Source: Actinopolyspora saharensis
GTDB lineage: Bacteria; Actinomycetota; Actinomycetes; Mycobacteriales; Pseudonocardiaceae
Assembly: GCF_900100925.1 (NCBI RefSeq)
Contig: NZ_FNKO01000002.1
Location: forward strand, 992,001 to 1,056,000
Length of the DNA stretch: 64,000 bases
Reading direction: 5' to 3'
The stretch's first letter is position 1; every line of letters starts with the position of its first letter. A program made the position numbers and the translations under genes. Under the pieces are notes generated by a model that made no database searches, was not told the DNA's origin, and saw nothing but the letters and a program-made list of their open reading frames with translations. Below, one piece after another: positions 9,252 through 17,248 of this stretch.

Positions 9252-9995
9252 TCAGATCGCGGAGATCCGCTGGGCGCACAGCGTTTCACCCGGGTCCGGG
9301 TAGCTCATGTACCAGTTCGTCCCGATCGGGCAGCGCGTTTCGTCCGCGCCCGAGACGACCTTCGTGATCCGCAGGTCGGCCTCGGCGTCGACGCACCGCA
9401 CCTTGGTGCGGAACTCCGTGGGCGCACCGATCCGCATGCAGTCGCCCTTCCGGACGTCCGGGATCATGCAGTACCCGCTGCCCTCGCGGACCAGTCTGCT
9501 GTAGGCGTCGGAGGGGCACTCGAGCGGTGGGGAGGTGGTGGTGCGCACCACCTCGTAGTCCGAGTCCCGCGATCCGCAGGTGGCGGGGCGTTGCACCCCG
9601 GTCTCGATGTCGGGATCGACGATGTTCAGGCAGGGGCCCTCCGAGTCCTCGGCGCCACCGGCCTCCGAACCGAGCTCCTCGCTCGTCGTCCCGCCGAAGA
9701 CCTCCCCCGTCGGGTCGGTCCGCGCGCCCAGCCCGACCAGGGTGGCGACCAGCGCGACCAGCACGATCGGGGTGATCACGCTGAACAGCAGCAGCGGCGC
9801 CCCCGCTCTGAACCGCCGGGCGCGCGGTGCTCGCGCGTCCCACGACGCTCCGGGTCCGCCCCAGCCCAGCCCGAAGACGTCCCAGCCGGGAGTGCTCGGT
9901 CCACCGGGACCGCCGGGTGGGTTCTCCGCGCCGGCCCGAGCCTCGCCCGTCGGGTTCTGCTCGGGACCGCTCGACGGCTGTGGTGGAAAAGTCAC
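9252..9995 (-). CDS. LppU-like single-pass membrane protein A
   Basis: The 247-residue protein has a Pro/Gly-rich cytoplasmic N-terminus of about 60 residues, one membrane helix (about 66-90, APLLLFSVITPIVLVALVAT) and an exported domain of about 155 residues with six or more cysteines. The exported domain shares the pattern GSGYCMIPDVRKGDC and a closing YPDPGETLCAQ with the neighbouring gene. These match what I know of the actinobacterial LppU/SCO3897-type proteins, whose function is not established. Even cysteine spacing suggests disulfides outside the membrane. The gene converges with the importer operon, 28 bp away. Confidence 0.75.
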   Translation of the reverse strand: MTFPPQPSSGPEQNPTGEARAGAENPPGGPGGPSTPGWDVFGLGWGGPGASWDARAPRARRFRAGAPLLLFSVITPIVLVALVATLVGLGARTDPTGEVFGGTTSEELGSEAGGAEDSEGPCLNIVDPDIETGVQRPATCGSRDSDYEVVRTTTSPPLECPSDAYSRLVREGSGYCMIPDVRKGDCMRIGAPTEFRTKVRCVDAEADLRITKVVSGADETRCPIGTNWYMSYPDPGETLCAQRISAI

Positions 9996-10289
9996 GCGCC
10001 CCTCTTCCCAAGATCATGCTTTCGAGTTAAATCTAACCGATGTCGCGGGGCTGCTCCTCCCGTCGGGCACTTCCGGAGGAGCGCGAAGTCGTGCGATCGA
10101 GGACCACGCCGGAGGTGCTCCGCGCGGGAGCGGGCGGGGAGCCACGCTGCTCCCCACCGCGCGCCTCGACGGTTCTCCAGCTCGAGTCGCGGACCGAGCC
10201 GGGCCGCGCCGAGGTCGGGGCACCCGTTCCCGCCCCCGCGGGAGGCTTCCGCTCCGGCGTCCCGCGACGAACGAGGCGGAAGGATCGCA

Positions 10290-10994
10290 CTAGTCCCGGG
10301 ACAGTTCCGCGAAGCACAGCGTCCGCGCGGGTTCGGGATAGGTCTGGTACATGGCCCCCGCGGCGCACTCCTCGGAATCGGCCACGTCGGCCACTCCGGT
10401 GACCCGCCACCCCGCGGCCTCGTCGGCACAGTTCACCTTGGTCAGCAGTGTCGTCTCACCCTTGAGATCGGCCACGCAGTCGCCGACCTCCACGTCGGGG
10501 ATCATGCAGTACACGTCCTCGTTCACCAGCAGCGCACCGTAGGACTCCTTGGCGCACCTCTGCGAGTCCTCCCGCAGCTCGACCACGCGGAAGTCCGAGC
10601 GGGCCGAACCGCACCCGGCCTTTTCGAAGTCGACGTTCTTCCCGCCCCTGGGGAGGTGCACGCAGTCCCCCTCAGCGAGGTCCACCCCGCCGATGTCGGA
10701 CAGCATCTCCTCGACCGCTCCTGCGGAGCCGGACTTCCACGCGTTCCAGCCGAACAGCGCACCGCAACCGAGCAGCACCACGACGGCGAGCGCGACCAGG
10801 GAACCGAGCAGCTTCCTGCGCTTCCCGCCTGCCGGATGGGGATCCGGTTCCTCGTCCTCCTCGTCCACCTGCCGCTCGGCACGCGGTTCCGCCTCCGCGC
10901 TCTCCTCGGAGGTCTCCTCGGTGCTCCCCTCGGGAGGTTCCACGTCCCACGTCGAAGGATCCTCCGAGTCCGGTGTGTCTGGTGGAGTGTTCAC
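10290..10994 (-). CDS. LppU-like single-pass membrane protein B, paralogue of A
   Basis: The 234-residue protein begins at a GTG at 10994, preceded by AGAGGA. An acidic N-terminus of about 55 residues is followed by a membrane helix (KLLGSLVALAVVVLLGCGAL). An exported cysteine-rich domain follows, containing DVYCMIPDVEVGDC and YPEPARTLCFAEL. The last two motifs align with protein A, so the pair arose by tandem duplication and has diverged strongly. A 294-bp gap separates them. A 16-bp palindrome lies 22 bp upstream of the start. The reading frame stays open far upstream, but that extension has no family similarity. Confidence 0.75.
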   Translation of the reverse strand: MNTPPDTPDSEDPSTWDVEPPEGSTEETSEESAEAEPRAERQVDEEDEEPDPHPAGGKRRKLLGSLVALAVVVLLGCGALFGWNAWKSGSAGAVEEMLSDIGGVDLAEGDCVHLPRGGKNVDFEKAGCGSARSDFRVVELREDSQRCAKESYGALLVNEDVYCMIPDVEVGDCVADLKGETTLLTKVNCADEAAGWRVTGVADVADSEECAAGAMYQTYPEPARTLCFAELSRD

Positions 10995-11536
10995 GCCGTC
11001 CTCTCTGCCTTTTGTTTCACTCGTCCGAGTGAGCAAATTACTGGATGTCCGCGGAGCAGCGGGCCAGTCGTGACGAGAACTGAAACGAAGCGTTGTGCCA
11101 ATGGAATTTTCCGGCAGTAACGCGATCACCCACCGGTGACGATGCCGCGAGAACGAGCTCGCCCCGGAACGCGGCAAGCTCCGGAAAGCACCGGCCGCTT
11201 CGCGTCGACCAGGTCGGCCGGGCAGGACCGCCCGCTTTCGCGAGAAGCGGTCGTGCGGCCGCCCGCGCGGAGGAAGCCACTCGCGTGAACGGGTGATCAG
11301 CACCGTCCGGGCCTTTCCGAGTCCACCGAGCCGACCGCGAACTCGGTCCACAGACCGTCCGGTGCCGCGCGGGCCGAAGAACACCCCGCCCGGGAGGGTC
11401 CGACACCGCGGTGTCCACGCCCTGAACCACACGAACCGCTCCTCCGGTGGAATACTCGACGGCCGGAATCCCGTTGGTCCCCGCGGCACACACCGCCACG
11501 AGCCAGCAACAATCCAGTCCAGCCAGGAGCCAGCCC
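10995..11536. other. Divergent intergenic region, LppU-like B and XPB helicase
   Basis: Apart from the palindrome at 11017-11032, no gene or repeat was seen in these 540 bases. Short frames on both strands lack ribosome-binding sites and family similarity. Confidence 0.5.
11017..11032. promoter_or_regulatory. 16-bp palindrome TCACTCG-N2-CGAGTGA, candidate operator
   Basis: TCACTCGTCCGAGTGA is a perfect 7+7 inverted repeat with a 2-nt centre. It lies immediately upstream of the LppU-like gene B. The same core recurs in a longer 20-bp palindrome at 42961-42980. The size and symmetry suit a TetR- or GntR-type dimer, but no regulator is adjacent. Confidence 0.4.
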
Positions 11537-13201
11537 GTGACTGACGGACCACTGATAGTTCAGTCGGACAAGACGGTACTTCTCGAGGTGGACCACACCG
11601 GGGCCGAAGAGGCGCGTACCGCGATCGCACCGTTCGCCGAGCTCGAACGCGCGCCGGAGCACGTGCACACCTACCGGATCACCCCCCTCGCGCTGTGGAA
11701 CGCCCGCGCCGCAGGGCACGACCCCGAGCAGGTCGTGGACGCCCTGGTCAACAACTCGCGCTACCCCGTTCCACAGCCGCTGCTGGTCGACATCGTCGAA
11801 ACGATGGGCCGCTACGGCAGGCTGGAGCTGACCCACGACCCGGCGCACGGCCTCGTGCTCGGCGCACGTGACCGGGCCGTGCTCGAGGAGGTCCTGCGCA
11901 GCAAGAAGATCAAACCCATGGTCGGCGAGCGCCTGGACCAGGACACGGTGGTGGTCCACCCCAGCGAGCGCGGCCGCCTCAAGCAGGCCCTGCTCAAGCT
12001 GGGCTGGCCCGCCGAGGACCTGGCCGGGTACGTGGACGGCGAGGCCCACCCCATCTCGCTCGAGCAGCACGGCTGGCAGCTGCGCGACTACCAGCGCCAG
12101 GCGGTCGAGTCGTTCTGGGCCGGGGGCTCCGGGGTCGTGGTGCTGCCCTGCGGCGCGGGCAAGACCCTGGTCGGGGCCGCGGCCATGGCCGAGGCCGGTG
12201 CCACCACGCTGATCCTGGTCACCAACACGGTCGCGGGCAGGCAGTGGAAGCGCGAGCTCGTCGAGCGGACCTCGCTCACCGAGGACGAGATCGGCGAGTA
12301 CTCGGGTGAGCAGAAGCAGATCCGGCCGGTGACCATAGCCACCTACCAGGTGATCACCCGCAAGTCGAAGGGCGAGTACCAGCACCTCGACCTGTTCGAC
12401 TCGCGCGACTGGGGGCTGATCATCTACGACGAGGTGCACCTGCTCCCCGCGCCGGTCTTCCGGATGACCGCGGACCTGCAGTCCAGGAGGCGGCTCGGAC
12501 TGACCGCGACGCTGGTCCGCGAGGACGGGCGCGAGGGCGACGTGTTCTCCCTCATCGGGCCCAAGCGCTTCGACGCCCCCTGGAAGGACATCGAGGCGCA
12601 GGGCTGGATCGCACCCGCGGACTGCGTGGAGGTCCGGGTGACGCTGACCGAGAACGAACGCATCGAGTACGCCACGGCCGAGGCCGAGGACCGGTACAAG
12701 CTCTGCTCCACGGCGCACACCAAGGCCTCCGTGGTGCGGGCGATCCTCGACCAGCACCCGGGGGAGCCCGCGCTGGTGATCGGCGCCTACCTGGAGCAGC
12801 TGCACGAGCTGGGGCAGGAGCTGGACGCTCCGATCATCGAGGGCTCGACCAGGAACAAGGAGCGCGAGAAGCTCTACGAGTCGTTCCGGCGCGGCGAGAT
12901 CAACCGGCTCGTGGTCTCCAAGGTGGCCAACTTCTCCATCGACCTGCCCGAGGCCTCGGTCGCCGTGCAGGTTTCCGGGACGTTCGGCTCCCGCCAAGAG
13001 GAGGCGCAGCGGTTGGGCAGGCTGCTGCGGCCCAAGGCCGAGGGTGGGCAGGCCCACTTCTACTCGGTCGTGGCCCGGGACACGATGGACACCGACTACG
13101 CTGCCCATCGGCAACGATTCCTCACCGAGCAGGGATACGCCTACCGGATAGTGGACTCCGAGGACCTGCTCGGACCCGCCATTCCCGATGTGGACGCCTG
13201 A
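11537..13201 (+). CDS. DNA repair helicase XPB-like (ERCC3 family)
   Basis: The 554-residue superfamily 2 helicase matches the mycobacterial XPB type. An N-terminal damage-recognition-like region (about 1-180) precedes helicase domain 1. Walker A is LPCGAGKT near 205, the DEVH box is IYDEVHLL near 297, and the RED motif is seen in LVREDGREGDVF. Domain 2 ends with the arginine-finger motif QEEAQRLGRLLRP. The enzyme unwinds DNA 3'-5' with ATP and probably serves DNA repair. The GTG at 11537 is chosen because AGGAG lies 8 bp upstream and the protein then begins TDGPLIVQSDKTV, as in relatives; an ATG at 11447 would add 30 unlike residues. Confidence 0.93.
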   Translation: MTDGPLIVQSDKTVLLEVDHTGAEEARTAIAPFAELERAPEHVHTYRITPLALWNARAAGHDPEQVVDALVNNSRYPVPQPLLVDIVETMGRYGRLELTHDPAHGLVLGARDRAVLEEVLRSKKIKPMVGERLDQDTVVVHPSERGRLKQALLKLGWPAEDLAGYVDGEAHPISLEQHGWQLRDYQRQAVESFWAGGSGVVVLPCGAGKTLVGAAAMAEAGATTLILVTNTVAGRQWKRELVERTSLTEDEIGEYSGEQKQIRPVTIATYQVITRKSKGEYQHLDLFDSRDWGLIIYDEVHLLPAPVFRMTADLQSRRRLGLTATLVREDGREGDVFSLIGPKRFDAPWKDIEAQGWIAPADCVEVRVTLTENERIEYATAEAEDRYKLCSTAHTKASVVRAILDQHPGEPALVIGAYLEQLHELGQELDAPIIEGSTRNKEREKLYESFRRGEINRLVVSKVANFSIDLPEASVAVQVSGTFGSRQEEAQRLGRLLRPKAEGGQAHFYSVVARDTMDTDYAAHRQRFLTEQGYAYRIVDSEDLLGPAIPDVDA

Positions 13202-13308
13202 CCTCGCCGCGGTGCCCACGGCCGGCAGCGAATCGACCGGGACCACCGGTCGCGCCCGTGCAGCGCCCGTGACGTGTTCGCGTCCACCGGACGTCGCTGG
13301 AGGCCAGG

Positions 13309-13905
13309 ATGAGCACCGATAACAAGGAAACTCCTCCCATCGGGGGCGCCCACCGGTTCGTCGGTCTCGCGGAGAACCTGGAACGGTACGCGGGGAGGCC
13401 GTCGGAGGCGGAGCCACCGAACGTGAACGGTCCGGACCGCGGCTACGGGCTGGTCTTCTTCCACCTGGACGAGTACCACCTGACCTCCGTGATCAGCTCG
13501 GGGCTGCGCTTCCAGCCCATCGGGGCCGAGCCGGCCCAGGAGCTGGCGTGCACGGTCTACCGGGAGCAGGCCGAGGCGGCCCGCTACCTGGTGGACATCT
13601 CCTCCGAGCTGCTGGTGCGCAACAGCACCCACCTCGTGCCGGACCAGCTCGTTCCCAACAACCAGCCGCTGCTGGCCGGGACCGAGTTCCACGCGCTGCT
13701 CGCGGGTGGGCACCCGATGTTCCCTCCCGAATTCACCAGGTTCACCGACGCCCAGGGCGTGGAACAGCTGCAGGTCTTCACGCTGCTTCCGGTGACGCTC
13801 GGCGAGCTGAACTTCGCCCTCGACCGGGGGGTCTCCGCGCTGCGCAAGCAGTGGGCCCGCTTCGAGGTGGACGTGTTCGACCTGGGCAGGCCCAGCGTGG
13901 CTTGA
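13309..13905 (+). CDS. Suppressor-of-fused-like (SUFU) domain protein A
   Basis: The 198-residue soluble protein begins at an ATG with GGAGG 5 bp upstream. The stretch GYGLVFFHLDEYHLTSVISSGL, QELACTVYREQ and QVFTLLPVTLGELNFA matches the SUFU-like domain. In bacteria this domain often occurs in proteins linked to toxin immunity or of unknown function. A second copy of the family lies at 29772-30329 and shares the overall order and the final PSVA residues. No toxin gene is adjacent here. The function is not assigned. Confidence 0.7.
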   Translation: MSTDNKETPPIGGAHRFVGLAENLERYAGRPSEAEPPNVNGPDRGYGLVFFHLDEYHLTSVISSGLRFQPIGAEPAQELACTVYREQAEAARYLVDISSELLVRNSTHLVPDQLVPNNQPLLAGTEFHALLAGGHPMFPPEFTRFTDAQGVEQLQVFTLLPVTLGELNFALDRGVSALRKQWARFEVDVFDLGRPSVA

Positions 13906-13929
13906 GGGATCTCCGCGGGTCGTCCGTCC

Positions 13930-14060
13930 GGCGAGCGGCCACTCGGCGGAATCTCTCGCGGCGATGCCGATTGCTCGGGTGGTGCGTCCCGGCGCTGCCG
14001 CGCCGAAAGGGCAACCCCGGAACCAACCGTCGACCGGTCGGAGAGCATCAGCGTGAGTTC
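13930..14060 (-). repeat. Degenerate copy of the dispersed intergenic repeat
   Basis: Read on the minus strand, this stretch contains CCCGAGCAATCGGCATCGCC and TTTCGGCGCGGCAGCGCC. These match the central module and the small hairpin of the repeat family found at 19.7, 47.9, 52.3 and 57.7 kb. The large hairpins are absent. Confidence 0.5.
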
Positions 14061-14134
14061 CTCGCGGGAGGACCTGGCCGGTAGCGGGGTGTGCGGTGAG
14101 CCGTAATCGGATGCCGCGGGTGGTACGCGCGTGC

Positions 14135-14140
14135 CAGGAT
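14135..14140 (+). promoter_or_regulatory. Putative -10 box of leaderless menC
   Basis: CAGGAT ends 7 nt before the ATG at 14148, with no ribosome-binding site between. This is the spacing expected if transcription begins at the start codon. Confidence 0.45.
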
Positions 14141-14147
14141 CGTGAGC

Positions 14148-15140
14148 ATGGACTCCTACCCCGGCAAGAAGGACCTGTCCGAGCTCGATGCGGTACGCGT
14201 CTACAGCCTGCCGATGCGCACCAGATTCCGGGGAGTGACGGTGCGCCGGGGAGTGCTGCTCAGCGGTCCTGCCGGCTGGGGGGAGTTCTGCCCGTTCGAG
14301 GACTACTCCGACTCCGACTCCGCCCCGTGGCTGGGGGCCGCGCTGGAGAGCTGCTTCGAGCGCTGGCCGGAGCCGGTGCGGGACGCGGTCCCGGTCAACT
14401 GCACCGTCCCCGCCGTGGGGCCGCAGCGCGCCCACGAGATCGCCGCGAACTCGGGGTGCGGCACGGCGAAGGTCAAGGTCGCCGAAGCGGGCCAACCCGC
14501 TTCCGCGGACGTGGAGCGGGTGGAGGCCGTGCGTGACGCGCTCGGTGACTCCGGGGCGGTGCGGGTGGACGCCAACGCCGCCTGGGACGTGGACACCGCG
14601 GTGCTGCGCATCCGGGAGCTCGACCGCGCGGCCCGCGGCCTGGAGTACGTAGAGCAGCCGTGCGCGAGCATCGCGGAACTCGCCGCCGTGCGAAAGCGGG
14701 TGGACGTGCGCATCGCGGCGGACGAGTCGATCCGGCGGGCGGAGGACCCGCTGCGCGTGGCCGTCGCGGACGCCGCCGACGTGGCGGTGATCAAGGCCGC
14801 CCCGCTGGGGGGAGTGCGCCGCGCCCTGCGGGTGGCCGAGGCCTGCGGCTTACCCTGCGTCGTCTCCTCGGCCGTGGAAAGCAGCGTCGGACTCGCCGCG
14901 CAGCTCGCGCTCGCCGGAGCGCTGCCCCGGCTGCCGTTCGCCTGCGGGCTGGGCACGATCTCGCTGCTCGACGGCGACGTCGTCACCGAGTCCCTGCTGC
15001 CCACCGCCGGAAGGATGCCCGTGCCCGAGCGAGCTCCCGAACCGGCTCCCGCGCTGGTCGCCGCCGCCACGCCGACCGCGGAGACCCAGCACCACTGGCT
15101 GGACCGACTGCGTCGGGTGCACGAGGAGATGGCCGGATGA
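14148..15140 (+). CDS. menC: o-Succinylbenzoate synthase
   Basis: The 330-residue enolase-superfamily enzyme dehydrates SHCHC to o-succinylbenzoate in menaquinone synthesis. Family signatures are visible in order: the catalytic lysine pair in AKVKV, metal ligands in RVDANAAW, EYVEQP and AADES, and the second-side lysine in VIKAAPLGG. The length suits the short actinobacterial MenC type. ATG at 14148 is preferred over GTG at 14142 because of the -10-like box 7 nt before it. The gene stands alone; no other men genes are in the window. Confidence 0.92.
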   Translation: MDSYPGKKDLSELDAVRVYSLPMRTRFRGVTVRRGVLLSGPAGWGEFCPFEDYSDSDSAPWLGAALESCFERWPEPVRDAVPVNCTVPAVGPQRAHEIAANSGCGTAKVKVAEAGQPASADVERVEAVRDALGDSGAVRVDANAAWDVDTAVLRIRELDRAARGLEYVEQPCASIAELAAVRKRVDVRIAADESIRRAEDPLRVAVADAADVAVIKAAPLGGVRRALRVAEACGLPCVVSSAVESSVGLAAQLALAGALPRLPFACGLGTISLLDGDVVTESLLPTAGRMPVPERAPEPAPALVAAATPTAETQHHWLDRLRRVHEEMAG

Positions 15141-15586
15141 GCTGTCCCGCACCGCGGCCGCCGTCGACACCGCGGGACGACGTCGACGAAGCGACGCGCT
15201 CCACCGGGACCGTCCCCTCGCACGGCAGCCGCGCAACTCTGCCCCGGCGATTCGTCGTCGACGCGCGGCGCCACGGCCCGGTATGTCCGATACCGGAAAA
15301 TCCCCGGAGGAAAAGTCGACATCTGGGTACACATTCCGCGAACATTTCCTCCCCGCCCGGAGTTCACATTCTTGATCAGTTGGTCCGCTGATCCGGAGCC
15401 GACCTCCCGGACACCGCGCTCGTCGAGCGCACCGCCGGCGAATGCGGGAAAAACCGCACACGGCCGACCGCGTGTGCGATAGCCTCTGATCACCGCACGG
15501 AGCGGCATCACGACGCGTAAGGAACCGAATGCCGTCGTCACGCGTCCGAGCAGGACGATTTCGCAATCAACTAGGGGGCAACACGC
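15141..15586. other. Intergenic region upstream of the SPFH pair
   Basis: No supported gene was found in these 446 bases. The last 140 hold an inverted repeat (CGCACACG at 15455-15462, CGTGTGCG at 15471-15478) directly upstream of a plausible -10 (TAGCCT near 15481), and an AGGGGG ribosome-binding site near 15573. These probably form the promoter and an operator for the SPFH operon. Confidence 0.5.
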
Positions 15587-17248
15587 ATGTCCGTTGCAGC
15601 GGCCGGGCGTCAAGCCATGTCCGCGGTTACCGAGAATCAGGGGTTTTCCGGTGACTCCGAGCAAAACCCGGTCGAAGGATTCACGACCGACCCGGCCGAC
15701 TTCCTCTCCGCTCGGGAGCAGGGCAGCTCTGCCGGAACCCGGATCGAGCAGCGAACCGCACCGATGGGCGAGATCAGCCAACTCGTCAACAGCAGCGTTT
15801 CCGAGCGCGGCAACGACGGCGAGTGGGTCAACGTCATCTGCCCCGTGGTCATCCCCAAGCGCAACGCCCTGACCAGCATCGCGCTTCCGGTGCTCGCGCT
15901 GGCCGTGATCGCCGTGCTCGGCACGGTCGCGGCGCAGGCCACCGGTGTGGGAACGGCGTGGTTCGGCCCGCACATCTGGGTGCTGCTGGCGATCGCCGCC
16001 GTCATGCTGTGGGCACGACGCAGCATCGTCATGGTGCCCGAGGGCTGCCACGCGATGATCACCAAGTTCAGCAAGCTGGACCGGACGGTCGGTCCGGGAC
16101 GCACCGTCCTGCTCGATCCGCGCAAGCAGGTCAGCTACGTGCTGAACACGACGCGGGAGTACCCGTTCAACGCACCGATCAGCGAGGCGCCCACCCGGGG
16201 CGGCATCAAGGCCTCGGTCGACCTGTTCCTGCAGTTCCGCATCGAGGACCCGACGCAGTTCATGTTCGCGCTCGGAGCGGTGTCCGGGTTCTCCGACAAG
16301 CTGACCAACGCGGTCAGCGAGGTAACGCGCAGCCTGATCTACCAGCAGCGCGCCGAGGACATCTACGACCTCGTGGGGGAGAGCACCCAGGAACTGCTGG
16401 ACAACCTGAACGAGCAGTTCCTGCCCGCAGTCCGGCTGACCAGCGCCAACATCACCCACGCCGAGCCGAGCAGCCAGCAGTACCGGGCTGACCTGGCCGC
16501 GCCGGAGATGGTGCGGATGGCCAAGGACGCCTACACCTACGAGTACGAGCTCAGCCTGCGCAAGGAGCAGGACGAGGGCGATCTGAACAAGGAACTGGCC
16601 TCGATGAACGAGAGCCTGTCCGGGATCAAGGCCGAGATCGCCAGCTACCAGGCTCAGATGGACACCTCCCTGGAGCGGGAGACCAACCGCGCCAAGGCCC
16701 AGGCGCGGCAGCGCTTCGTCGAGGCGGAGAGCACCGCCAACGCCAACGCCGCCCTGCTGGAGGCCCAGGCCCTGGACATCCGGGCGCTCAGCGCCGCGGA
16801 CAACCCGGAGATCCTGGAGTACCACTACGAGAAGGAGACCCTGGACAAGCTGGAGAGCCTCGCCGAGCACCTTCCGACGCTCCTCTCGCTCGGTGACGGC
16901 GAGAACATCGACTACCTGGCCACCGCGCGGCAGATGCTCGGGGCCACGGAGGACGGGGGCGGACTCTCCGAGGCGGACGTGGCCGCCATCCAACAGCGCG
17001 TCGAGACGATCCAGCAGCGCGTGCGCGAGCGCGAGGCCGAGATCGAGCAGCTGCTGGCCGCGGGCGGGCACACCGGGACCGATGCGGACCCGACCTCCGA
17101 TTCCGCGGACTCGGAGGAGGACCGGACCGCCACCCCGGCGTCAGCCGAGCCCGCGGACGCGCGGGAAGACCGGACCGCCGAGGCAGCCGAGGCAGCCGAG
17201 AACGGCGCGAGCCCGAGCGACGAGCAGCACCAGGCAGGTGAGCAGTGA
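15587..17248 (+). CDS. SPFH/Band 7 (flotillin-like) membrane protein A
   Basis: The 553-residue protein has a polar N-terminus of about 90 residues and two membrane helices (about 101-125 and 128-146). An SPFH domain follows (about 150-320), beginning RSIVMVPEGCHAMITKFSKL. A Gln/Glu/Ala-rich coiled coil (about 320-480) comes next, then an acidic low-complexity tail. SPFH proteins build large membrane rings that organise lipids or proteases. It overlaps its paralogue downstream (TGATG), so the two are probably made in equal amounts and may form a mixed ring like HflK-HflC. No NfeD or FtsH gene is nearby. Confidence 0.88.
   Translation: MSVAAAGRQAMSAVTENQGFSGDSEQNPVEGFTTDPADFLSAREQGSSAGTRIEQRTAPMGEISQLVNSSVSERGNDGEWVNVICPVVIPKRNALTSIALPVLALAVIAVLGTVAAQATGVGTAWFGPHIWVLLAIAAVMLWARRSIVMVPEGCHAMITKFSKLDRTVGPGRTVLLDPRKQVSYVLNTTREYPFNAPISEAPTRGGIKASVDLFLQFRIEDPTQFMFALGAVSGFSDKLTNAVSEVTRSLIYQQRAEDIYDLVGESTQELLDNLNEQFLPAVRLTSANITHAEPSSQQYRADLAAPEMVRMAKDAYTYEYELSLRKEQDEGDLNKELASMNESLSGIKAEIASYQAQMDTSLERETNRAKAQARQRFVEAESTANANAALLEAQALDIRALSAADNPEILEYHYEKETLDKLESLAEHLPTLLSLGDGENIDYLATARQMLGATEDGGGLSEADVAAIQQRVETIQQRVREREAEIEQLLAAGGHTGTDADPTSDSADSEEDRTATPASAEPADAREDRTAEAAEAAENGASPSDEQHQAGEQ

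Noticed and set aside
11038..11499. 153-codon minus-strand frame between the LppU-like gene and the XPB gene
   Set aside because: There is no recognisable domain or ribosome site, and it would cover the promoter of the helicase gene.
15137..15391. 84-codon frame overlapping the menC stop by ATGA
   Set aside because: It has no family similarity, ends in a long low-complexity region and has codon use unlike its neighbours; the overlap alone is weak evidence.
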